The position numbers were made by a program, and so were the translations under genes. The notes under the pieces are model-generated. The model had not been told where the DNA came from. It saw nothing but the letters and a program-made list of their open reading frames with translations, and ran no database searches. A stretch of DNA of 8,090 bases. Source: Gemmatimonadota bacterium (GTDB taxonomy: Bacteria > Gemmatimonadota > Gemmatimonadetes > Gemmatimonadales > Gemmatimonadaceae). Within the stretch, counting starts at the first letter, position 1, and each line of letters starts with the position of its first letter. Of this stretch, positions 1-6,277 are shown piece after piece. The stretch spans positions 1 through 8,090 of the forward strand of contig JARIET010000120.1 of assembly GCA_031127185.1 (NCBI GenBank), written 5' to 3'.

Positions 1-3000
1 TCGGCGTACGCCGTGTCACGGTTGCGCTCAGCCTCGCGTCGCTGCTGCGCGGCGACATCCGCCTTGGCACGATCACCATTGACGGGCTTGTTGCGTCGCT
101 CGATCAGGCGAAGGACGGCTCGTGGAACGTTGACCACCTCTTCGTTCCCACGTCACCGGCACGCACGCGATCCGCGTCCGCGCCTCGCCGGATACTCGCG
201 GACAGCATCGCGTTGTTCGACGGCACGCTCCTGCTCAGCACGATGGACACGCTGCCATCGCTGCCCAATATCCGGCACGCAATCACCGGCATTCAAATGG
301 CGGCCGGTGCGACGACGCTCGTCGGTGCCGATGGCAGCGGTGGAGCGCCACTCCGCGCGCTCGCGCTGGAGGCGGATTCCCCGCCCCTGCGGCTCGTCTC
401 GGCATCCGGCGATGTGCGCTGGTGGTCCGATTCGCTGCGCTTGAACATCCCGCGTCTTCGCTTGCCCGGCTCGCGCGCCAGCCTGCGCGGAACCATCGCA
501 TGGCCGCCGGAGCGCGCGACACAGGTGGCGCTGGATATCATCGCCGACAGCGTAACGATGTCCGATGTACGGTGGATGTCGGCGCTCCTGCCGGCCGAAG
601 GCGCGGCGTCGGCTACGGTGGGGGTACGAACCGCGGCCAACGGCGACCTGCGATACGACGTACGGACGTTTGATCTCCGCGCGCACGAATCGCAACTCAC
701 GGGGAGCGTGAGCATCACGCCGGGGCGGCGCACGCAGGTGCGCGGTCTCTCGGTGGCCATGCAGCCGCTCAGCCTGCTGCTGGTGCGCAAGGTGTTCGGC
801 GACACGATCCTCGCGGCCGCCTGGCGCGGCGCGATTGACGGCACGCTGCGCGCCACTGGTGGTTTCCTCGACAGCCTGGTGATCGACACAGTGCGAGCGA
901 CGTTCCACGACGCGCGACTTGGTGGTGCGCAGTCGCGCCTCAGGGTGGGCGGCGCGATGGATGCATCCGGCCGGGTGACGCGACTCATCGGGATGCAGGT
1001 CACGATTGACTCGATGGATGTGCGCACCGTTGGTGCGATTACGAAGGCCGCAGACTCGCTCCGAGGTGCGCTCACCGGACGCGTGCGACTGAACGGCCCG
1101 ACCACCAATCTCGACTTTTCCGATCTGTTCCTTCGCCACGTGGACGGCGACCGCCAGGCGTCGCAGCTCACCGGCTCCGGCAGCATTGCCTCAGATCCGT
1201 GCACACGCTGGTTCGACGCAACGCTGGTGCTCGATACGGTGGCCGTGGCGACACTCGCCCCAACCGGCAGCGGCCTCCCACTGCGCAGCACGCCATCTGG
1301 AACGCTCACGTTATCGGCGATCGCTGACACGATGTGGATTGACGGCCGCATTGGCGCAGGGGACGGCTCGTTCCGCATCCTTGGCAATGCGCTCCTCGAC
1401 TCGCTTCGCACGCGAGTCACGATTGACGGGACCATGTCCGCGATCGACCCGGGAGTATTCATCGGCCGCAAGGAGATTCCGTTGCTCTCGCTCAGCGGAA
1501 GGTTGCACCTGACCCTCGATGACAGTGCGACCGCGCCCGACCGGCATCTGGACCTGCGACTCGACACGACGTCAACGATCGGTTCGACGCAACTCAGGAG
1601 TGGCATGCTCCGGTTCGGGTACGACTCCACGGGGTTTCACCTGGATACGGCGACCCTGAGCGCGACTGGATGGGGACTCGACGCCAGTGGCCGGTTGGCG
1701 TTGAAGGGTACCGGCGACGACTCGCTGCGTTTTTCTGCGACGATCGACTCGCTGGCTACGCTGCGATCGCTGTTGCTGGATTCCACAGGCGCACCACGCT
1801 TCACCGACCTGGCCGGGCGCATCCGGACGGACTCCGGCGTCATCGCCGGATCATTCGAGTCGGCGCGCCTGCGCACGCGGATCGGCGGCTCCGATGTTCG
1901 GGTCGGCACCACGATCATCGAGTCCGCGATCGGCGATCTCGCGCTCAGCGGCCTCCCTGACAGCGCGTCGGGGTTCATTCGAGGCACGCTCAGCGGAGTA
2001 TCGAACGGCGGTGGCAAGCTCGACGCGGGCGCAGTCACCGCGCAGATATTCGACGGACAACGCGCTCGCGTGCACCTGTCCGCGGCGATGGGGGACACCG
2101 TCGATCTACTCGCAGCCGCCGACGTGCGGTGGCCCGCCCAGGGCTACGAGATCCGCCTGGATACGCTGAACGCCCGCATCGGTTCGCGCCGATGGGCGTT
2201 GACCACCGCGAGCCAGATTCGCGCAGCGACCGGTTCCGTCGATGTCGACTCGCTGGTCTGGCGAAGCGACGCGGGCGGCGTGGTCGTGGCGGCTGGGGCA
2301 ATGGCCAATGCCGGGGCGCTGAATGCCAGTCTGGCCGTGCGATCGCTGGCGTTCGGGGAGGTCTCATTCCTCGGAACGCTGCCCGTCGGTCTCACCGGGC
2401 GCATCAACGCCGAGGCGACCGTTGCCGGCACGCGCGACGCACCGACGATCAGCGCTCGCGCCACCGTCAGTGAGATGCGATCCGCGGACCGTGATCGTCC
2501 ATCGCTTGCGCTTGACGTCAAGTATGCCGCACAGCGCTTGGGGGTCGACCTGCAGGCCACCCTCGACGGCCGGCGCGTCCTCGATCTTCGCGGTGATGTT
2601 CCGCTCAATCTCGCACTCCGCGACGTCGGCGACCGCGTGGTGGATGCGCCGATGTCGCTGCGGTTGCGGACAGACAGCCTCGGGCTCGCTGCATTCGAGG
2701 GCGTTGCGCCTCGCGTCACGGCGCTCACTGGCCAACTCAACGCTGCACTCGACATCGGCGGGACGCTGCGTCGCCCGCGAGGGCGCGGCACGGTCGCGAT
2801 CACCGGCGGCGCCTTCGACATCCCCCGCTACGGCATCGAAGCGCGTGCCCTGGAAGCTGAGCTCGAACTCGCCGGCGATTCACTGCTGGTGCGCACGCTT
2901 CGCGTCGCTGACACGCAAAGTCCGCGGGATACAGCCGGCGTGAGGGGACTCGTGCGCCTCGCCGGCAACACGTGGACCGAGTGGCAGCTCGACCTGCAGT

Positions 3001-4061
3001 CCGCCGCCAACAAGTTTCGCGTGATCGATGACTCACGACTGGCCCGGGCTGAGGCGGATTGGGACTTGAGCATCGATGGATTGCTCGCAGAGCCACGCAT
3101 CTCAGGCACGGTGCATCTGCCCTACGCCGTGTTCACGATCGGACCCACGCGACGCTCACGTGCGGCGACGACGCCGGAAGGCGCAGCACGCCCGGGCACG
3201 CCCACGGTGAATGGCGTCATCGTGTCGCTCGGAAGCGACGTGCGCCTGCGCTCGCGCGAAGCAAATGTGCAGTTGGCCGGCGAGTTGGAACTGTTTGGCC
3301 CGCTGGCCCGTCCGTGGATCAGCGGCTCAGTCAACGCAACGCGGGGCACGTATCGGGTGGATTTGGGGCCCATCACCCGAACGTTCCGCGTCGACAGCGG
3401 CGTGGTGGTGCTGGAGGGCACGCCGGACGTCCCCGCGGCGCTCGACATCTATACGTCGTATGTCGTCCGCCGACCCGACGACGATGTCACCATCGGGGCG
3501 CGGCTGTATGGTACCACGATCCGGCCTCGGCTCAACCTGACCAGTGACCTGGGGACTGCGACGAGCCAGAGCGAGATCGTGAGTTACCTCGTCTTTGGGC
3601 AGTCGACATTCGGCGTGCCGCAGAACACCCAGTCTGCTCAGCAGACCGCGCAGGCCGCGCTGGTCCCATCGATTGGTGGATTCCTTGAAGGCATCCTCGG
3701 CACGGTACTCCCCTTCTTCAGCACCCTTCAGGTGTCGACCGTCGCCAATGAAGGCGCCACCAACATCGTCACCAACCCGTTGAATGTCTTCAACAGTTTT
3801 GTGGTAACCGGCGGGCGCCAGGTTGGTACCGACTCGTTCTTCAGCCTTAGTGGAGGGGTTTGCCGCGGAAGCCAGACCTCTTCCACCGGGAACGTACCCT
3901 TCTGGCTTGGCACGGCAGCCGAGTACCGGCCCAAGCGGTCGATCGGCGCGCAACTGTCGATCGACCCGGGACCGGCGCCCTGCAGCCGCGTCAGCTCGGT
4001 TGGCGACACCTACCAGATGGGGTTCGACCTCACGTACGACTGGCGGTTCCGCAAGCGGTAA
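1..4061 (+). CDS. tamB: TamB-like translocation/assembly module protein (DUF490), 5' end outside window
   Basis: The reading frame is open from base 3 to the TAA at 4059-4061, giving 1,352 visible residues. The TTG near 213 is internal, because the upstream codons already encode AsmA/TamB-like sequence with a G-S-W-N motif. The N-terminal membrane anchor is therefore off the left edge. The body is a long run of alternating beta-strand segments rich in G, D, S, T, L and R, typical of the TamB/AsmA groove that bridges the inner and outer membranes. The C-terminal DUF490 domain lies at about residues 1080-1352. It includes 'GTYRVDLGPI', 'SEIVSYLVFGQS' (about residue 1190) and a final amphipathic strand ending 'GFDLTYDWRF'. 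Known family role: with an Omp85 partner (TamA/BamA), assembly of outer-membrane proteins and lipid traffic between membranes. Only three cysteines were noticed from position 213 on, two of them near the C-terminus. It converges on mscL with a 9-bp gap. Family assignment is strong; the specific substrate is unknown. Confidence 0.93.
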   Translation, partial: GVRRVTVALSLASLLRGDIRLGTITIDGLVASLDQAKDGSWNVDHLFVPTSPARTRSASAPRRILADSIALFDGTLLLSTMDTLPSLPNIRHAITGIQMAAGATTLVGADGSGGAPLRALALEADSPPLRLVSASGDVRWWSDSLRLNIPRLRLPGSRASLRGTIAWPPERATQVALDIIADSVTMSDVRWMSALLPAEGAASATVGVRTAANGDLRYDVRTFDLRAHESQLTGSVSITPGRRTQVRGLSVAMQPLSLLLVRKVFGDTILAAAWRGAIDGTLRATGGFLDSLVIDTVRATFHDARLGGAQSRLRVGGAMDASGRVTRLIGMQVTIDSMDVRTVGAITKAADSLRGALTGRVRLNGPTTNLDFSDLFLRHVDGDRQASQLTGSGSIASDPCTRWFDATLVLDTVAVATLAPTGSGLPLRSTPSGTLTLSAIADTMWIDGRIGAGDGSFRILGNALLDSLRTRVTIDGTMSAIDPGVFIGRKEIPLLSLSGRLHLTLDDSATAPDRHLDLRLDTTSTIGSTQLRSGMLRFGYDSTGFHLDTATLSATGWGLDASGRLALKGTGDDSLRFSATIDSLATLRSLLLDSTGAPRFTDLAGRIRTDSGVIAGSFESARLRTRIGGSDVRVGTTIIESAIGDLALSGLPDSASGFIRGTLSGVSNGGGKLDAGAVTAQIFDGQRARVHLSAAMGDTVDLLAAADVRWPAQGYEIRLDTLNARIGSRRWALTTASQIRAATGSVDVDSLVWRSDAGGVVVAAGAMANAGALNASLAVRSLAFGEVSFLGTLPVGLTGRINAEATVAGTRDAPTISARATVSEMRSADRDRPSLALDVKYAAQRLGVDLQATLDGRRVLDLRGDVPLNLALRDVGDRVVDAPMSLRLRTDSLGLAAFEGVAPRVTALTGQLNAALDIGGTLRRPRGRGTVAITGGAFDIPRYGIEARALEAELELAGDSLLVRTLRVADTQSPRDTAGVRGLVRLAGNTWTEWQLDLQSAANKFRVIDDSRLARAEADWDLSIDGLLAEPRISGTVHLPYAVFTIGPTRRSRAATTPEGAARPGTPTVNGVIVSLGSDVRLRSREANVQLAGELELFGPLARPWISGSVNATRGTYRVDLGPITRTFRVDSGVVVLEGTPDVPAALDIYTSYVVRRPDDDVTIGARLYGTTIRPRLNLTSDLGTATSQSEIVSYLVFGQSTFGVPQNTQSAQQTAQAALVPSIGGFLEGILGTVLPFFSTLQVSTVANEGATNIVTNPLNVFNSFVVTGGRQVGTDSFFSLSGGVCRGSQTSSTGNVPFWLGTAAEYRPKRSIGAQLSIDPGPAPCSRVSSVGDTYQMGFDLTYDWRFRKR

Positions 4062-4070
4062 CCAGCGCCG

Positions 4071-4370
4071 CTACTTCTTGGAGACCTGCTCCTCCTTCAG
4101 CACTTTCTTGGCGATGATAAACACCATTGCCGCCACGATCACGAAGTCGATCGTGGAGCCGATGACAGGACCGTAGAGAAATTTCGACCCGTTCACCTCG
4201 AACGCAGCATCGCGCCATTCGCCGCTCGGGGTCAGCATCCCGACGACCGGCATCAGGAGACCGTCGACCACGGATTTCAGCAAGTCGTTGAACTTGCCGC
4301 CAATGATCACGGCAATGGCCAGACCGATGACGCCGTACTGCTTCAGGAATGCGATGAATTCCTTGATCAT
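4071..4370 (-). CDS. mscL: Short MscL-family large-conductance mechanosensitive channel
   Basis: Encodes 99 residues from ATG (complement of 4368-4370) to TAG. The open frame continues upstream to 4637, but homology starts at 'MIKEF' and a strong GGAGG lies 10 nt before this ATG, so the longer frame is rejected. TM1 is about residues 13-45, with 'GLAIAVIIGG' and 'LLMPVVGML' matching the MscL pore helix. TM2 is about residues 66-88. The basic/acidic cluster 'KKVLKEEQ' follows TM2 as in MscL. Against E. coli MscL (136 aa, from memory) the gate residues L19 and V23 are kept as L17 and V21, G22 is Ala20, and A28 is Lys26. The periplasmic loop is short and the C-terminal cytoplasmic helical bundle is essentially missing. 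Family role: tension-gated pore that vents solutes on hypo-osmotic shock. It is divergent from the aquaporin gene and convergent with tamB. Confidence 0.88.
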   Translation of the reverse strand: MIKEFIAFLKQYGVIGLAIAVIIGGKFNDLLKSVVDGLLMPVVGMLTPSGEWRDAAFEVNGSKFLYGPVIGSTIDFVIVAAMVFIIAKKVLKEEQVSKK

Positions 4371-4380
4371 TTGCGCTTCC

Positions 4381-4385
4381 CCTCC
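4381..4385 (-). promoter_or_regulatory. Ribosome binding site of mscL
   Basis: On the minus strand GGAGG (within GGAGGGG, complement of 4379-4385) lies 10 nt before the ATG at 4370. It is a near-perfect Shine-Dalgarno sequence and decides the 99-residue start over upstream in-frame starts reaching 4637, which would overlap the aquaporin gene. Confidence 0.75.
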
Positions 4386-4430
4386 ATGGGCCGGTGTACG
4401 TGGTGGAGCGAGGGCGTGGACGAGTAGCCT

Positions 4431-4440
4431 CGCACGTGCG
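4431..4440. promoter_or_regulatory. Perfect 10-bp palindrome in the mscL/aquaporin divergent region
   Basis: CGCACGTGCG is identical to its reverse complement and sits between two divergent channel genes, 61 bp from the mscL start and 79 bp from the aquaporin start. It could be an operator for a dimeric regulator acting on both genes. A 10-bp palindrome in about 150 bp of GC-rich DNA can arise by chance with moderate probability, so this is only a candidate. Confidence 0.25.
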
Positions 4441-4449
4441 CCCTCCGCC

Positions 4450-4467
4450 ATACTTACACACTTATTC
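4450..4467. promoter_or_regulatory. AT-rich patch, probable divergent promoter zone
   Basis: This is the most AT-rich stretch of the 148-bp gap between mscL and the aquaporin gene (ATACTTACACACTTATTC) and contrasts with its GC-rich surroundings. Both genes must be transcribed outward from this gap. I could not assign convincing -35/-10 pairs: on the minus strand TTGCGC followed 17-18 nt later by AATAAG is only a weak match. The location is supported by layout; the exact elements are not. Confidence 0.3.
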
Positions 4468-4507
4468 GGCGATGTGCCGGCCCGGCGCAACCCCCATAAC
4501 AACTGAC

Positions 4508-4512
4508 GGGAG
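4508..4512 (+). promoter_or_regulatory. Ribosome binding site of the aquaporin gene
   Basis: GGGAG lies 6 nt before the ATG at 4519, a good Shine-Dalgarno sequence and spacing. It supports that start, where the protein begins directly with transmembrane helix 1. Confidence 0.65.
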
Positions 4513-4518
4513 CCAGCA

Positions 4519-5148
4519 ATGAAGGCGTTGATCACCGAAGTGATTGGAACCTTCTTCCTCGTATTGGCCATTGGGCTCGCGGTCAACGCGAGTGAGCCGC
4601 TCGCCGCCATCGCCATCGGCAGCACGCTGATGGTCATGGTCTATGCCGGGGGCCGGATTTCGGGAGCCCATTACAACCCCGCCGTCTCGCTGGGCCTGGT
4701 GGTTCGCGGTGCCATGCCAGCCGGCAAGCTGCCGGGTTACTGGGCGGCGCAGTTCACGGGCGCGATCATCGCGGGGTTCCTTGTCTGGAAGTTCACGGGT
4801 CAGCCGCTGCACGTGGCGCCCGCCGAGCTCACCACGCCGCTGAAAGCAATCGTTGGCGAGGCGATCGCGACCTTCGGACTCGCCTACGTGGTGATGCACG
4901 TGGCGACCGGCAAGGGAACCGAGGGCAACAGCTACTTCGGCCTGGCCATTGGCAGTACCGTGACCGCATTTGCGCTGGCCTTCGGTCCAATCACGGGCGG
5001 TGCGTTCAACCCGGCGGTTGGGATCGGTCCGGCCATCGTGGAAATGGCGCTGAGCCGGGAGGTATCGCCGCTCTTCTGGGTCTATGCTGTGGCCCCGTTC
5101 CTTGGTGCGGCAGCGGCCGGCGCCGTGTTCAAGTACCAGGAGTCCTAG
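4519..5148 (+). CDS. Aquaporin / MIP-family channel with non-canonical selectivity filter
   Basis: Encodes 209 residues, slightly shorter than typical bacterial aquaporins (about 230). Six hydrophobic helices and two NPA half-helices are visible: 'SGAHYNPAVSLG' (NPA at residues 53-55) and 'TGGAFNPAVGIGP' (NPA at 164-166). Helix 1 begins 'MKALITEVIGTFFLV', a MIP-typical start with its conserved Glu. In family members such as E. coli AqpZ the residue after the second NPA is Arg (R189), forming the aromatic/arginine filter with F43, H174 and T183. Aligned here those positions are Ile33, Ala152, Gly161 and Val167, so the filter looks open and apolar. Membrane-channel identity is firm. Substrate (water, glycerol, other small neutral solutes or gases) is open, and strict water selectivity looks unlikely. 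It is divergent from mscL, suggesting shared osmotic control, and convergent with the VOC gene. Confidence 0.92.
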   Translation: MKALITEVIGTFFLVLAIGLAVNASEPLAAIAIGSTLMVMVYAGGRISGAHYNPAVSLGLVVRGAMPAGKLPGYWAAQFTGAIIAGFLVWKFTGQPLHVAPAELTTPLKAIVGEAIATFGLAYVVMHVATGKGTEGNSYFGLAIGSTVTAFALAFGPITGGAFNPAVGIGPAIVEMALSREVSPLFWVYAVAPFLGAAAAGAVFKYQES

Positions 5149-5163
5149 CGGGTTGCGCTAGGA
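5143..5163. terminator. Hairpin overlapping both convergent stop codons, possible bidirectional terminator
   Basis: TCCTAGCG (5143-5150), a 5-base loop GGTTG, then CGCTAGGA (5156-5163) form a perfect 8-bp stem. The left arm contains the aquaporin stop TAG (5146-5148). The right arm contains the complement of the VOC stop (5158-5160). A symmetric hairpin at the meeting point of two convergent genes can work in both directions. No T-run follows on either strand, so it is not a classical intrinsic terminator; it may instead block read-through or protect 3' ends. Confidence 0.5.
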
Positions 5164-5526
5164 GCCCAACCCGAACACCTCGACGAAGGTCAGTGCGTTC
5201 CCGTCCGGGTCCCGCACGGTGAACTCGGTGGTCCCCCAGGGCTGGGCGGCGATGTCGCCGGCGGGATCAATCACGCCCCGGTCCTTGAATTCGGAGTACA
5301 GCTTCCGGATTTCCGTGACTTCAATCCGGCACCCCGATCGGTCGCGCGGAGCGTCGACTTCGGTCCGCGCGAAGTGGATTTCGATGGCGTCTCGCCGCAC
5401 ACCACCATAGGAACCGGCGTTGAACCCGAGCCGAAACCCCAGGGTGTCAACGTAGAAGTCTATGGCACGCCGGAGGTTAGCCACCGGTAGCATCGGTATT
5501 CCGCGCGTGAAATAGGACGGGCCCAT
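5158..5526 (-). CDS. VOC superfamily protein (glyoxalase / bleomycin-resistance fold)
   Basis: Encodes 122 residues from ATG at 5526; a TTG at 5535 would add three residues and is preceded by an in-frame stop. Neither start has a clear Shine-Dalgarno sequence. Two beta-alpha-beta-beta-beta modules are visible. The first, about residues 9-60, has 'LPVANLRRAIDFYVDTLGF'. The second, about 66-118, has 'PWGTTEFTVRDPDGNALTFVE', the standard C-terminal signature. Glu116 in 'FVE' could be a metal ligand, but the first strand ('IPMLPV') lacks the usual His, so it more resembles bleomycin-binding-type members than true glyoxalase I. The family spans antibiotic sequestration, isomerases and dioxygenases; no substrate can be assigned. 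It is divergent from the DUF1080 gene across 85 bp and convergent with the aquaporin gene. Confidence 0.85.
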   Translation of the reverse strand: MGPSYFTRGIPMLPVANLRRAIDFYVDTLGFRLGFNAGSYGGVRRDAIEIHFARTEVDAPRDRSGCRIEVTEIRKLYSEFKDRGVIDPAGDIAAQPWGTTEFTVRDPDGNALTFVEVFGLGS

Positions 5527-5590
5527 CCCGAACAATCAGTCTTTCGCGAACGGCGGGCAATCCCCATCTTGTGGACGGTTGCAGGATAAC

Positions 5591-5602
5591 TCCGGCCCCG
5601 GA
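5591..5602. promoter_or_regulatory. Short inverted repeat just upstream of the DUF1080 gene
   Basis: TCCGG-CC-CCGGA lies 9 nt before the ATG at 5612, where a Shine-Dalgarno sequence would be expected and none is seen. It could be an operator half-site pair or a leader structure, or simply GC-rich coincidence. The rest of the 85-bp gap to the divergent VOC gene shows no convincing promoter pair. Confidence 0.2.
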
Positions 5603-5611
5603 CTGCCATAG

Positions 5612-6277
5612 ATGCGAAATGTCGCCGTTGCGCTCGTCGTCTCCACTGCACTCATCGCATCCTCCGCCACGGCGCAGGGGCCGTGGCGGAACCTGGCCGA
5701 AGGGAACTCAATCGCCGCCTGGCGAGGCTACAAATCCGACAGTGTCCCGCCCGGCTGGCAGGTCGTGGACGGCATCCTCTCCAAGCAGCGGCCGGTCGCC
5801 GATATCATCACGCGCGATCAGTTCGGCGACTTTGAACTCTCGCTCGAATGGAAAATCAGCGCAGGCGGCAACGCGGGAATCTTTTATCGCGGCACCGAGG
5901 AATATCCGCGCGTCTACTGGAGTGCGCCGGAGTATCAGCTGTTGGATGATGCCAGCGCGCCGGATGGGCGCAATCGGCTGACGAGTGCCGGCTCAGCCTA
6001 CGGCCTTTACCCACCGCCGGAAGGGCACCTCAAGCCCGTCGGTGAGTGGAATGAAACACGCATTCTGGCGAAGGGCGGCAAGGTTGAGCACTGGCTGAAC
6101 GGTGTGAAGCTGCTGGAGTACGAACTCTGGGGCGCCGATTGGACCGCCAAAGTGAAGGCCAGCAAGTTCAACGAATGGCCCAACTACGGACTGGCCAGGC
6201 GGGGACACATCGCGCTGCAGGGTGATCACGCCGGCACGCTCGCATTTCGCAATATCAAGATTCGGGAGCTGAAGTGA
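5612..6277 (+). CDS. Secreted DUF1080 / 3-keto-disaccharide hydrolase-type protein
   Basis: Encodes 221 residues. An in-frame TAG immediately before the ATG makes this the earliest ATG start. A Sec signal peptide spans residues 1-21, with a hydrophobic core and an A-T-A|Q cleavage site, so the protein acts in the periplasm or outside. The rest matches the DUF1080 (PF06439) concanavalin-like beta-sandwich in order: 'GWQVVDG' (48-54), '[10 protein letters not shown]' (71-80), '[10 protein letters not shown]' (85-94), 'PEYQLLDD' (106-113), 'GEWNETRI' (144-151), 'HWLNG' (160-164), '[11 protein letters not shown]' (198-208) and a final 'FRNIKIREL'. Length is normal for a single-domain member, with no fused partner. 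Known members act on glycosides oxidised at C3; the exact substrate here is unknown. No lipobox is present. The stop overlaps the MFS start by 4 bp, so enzyme and transporter are almost certainly co-expressed. Confidence 0.9.
   Translation: MRNVAVALVVSTALIASSATAQGPWRNLAEGNSIAAWRGYKSDSVPPGWQVVDGILSKQRPVADIITRDQFGDFELSLEWKISAGGNAGIFYRGTEEYPRVYWSAPEYQLLDDASAPDGRNRLTSAGSAYGLYPPPEGHLKPVGEWNETRILAKGGKVEHWLNGVKLLEYELWGADWTAKVKASKFNEWPNYGLARRGHIALQGDHAGTLAFRNIKIRELK
6264..6268 (+). promoter_or_regulatory. Ribosome binding site of the MFS gene inside the DUF1080 coding end
   Basis: GGGAG sits 5 nt before the GTG at 6274, within the last codons of the upstream gene. It supports the GTG start and translational coupling through the GTGA overlap. 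Confidence 0.65.

Noticed and set aside
213..215. TTG as the start of the large tamB frame
   Set aside because: The same frame is open from base 3 and encodes TamB/AsmA-like sequence upstream, so the true start is outside the window.
13..444. Plus-strand 143-codon open frame at the left edge
   Set aside because: Arg/Ser-rich out-of-frame shadow of tamB with no domain signature.
153..1630. Long minus-strand open frames opposite tamB (153-1139 and 293-1630)
   Set aside because: Their translations are Arg/Ser-rich, low in family-like features, and lie opposite a strong TamB coding frame. Such mirror frames are expected in GC-rich genes.
4045..4063. Hairpin GGTTCCGC / GCGG-T-AACC at the tamB stop as a terminator
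   Set aside because: It needs a bulged T and a 2-base loop and is not followed by a T-run; too weak to annotate.
4371..4637. N-terminal extension of mscL to 188 residues
   Set aside because: It has no MscL similarity and overlaps the aquaporin start, while the GGAGG before ATG 4370 marks the real start.
5569..5590. TTGTGG ... GATAAC as a sigma70 promoter for the DUF1080 operon
   Set aside because: The spacing is about 10 bp instead of 16-18, and the -10 match is poor.
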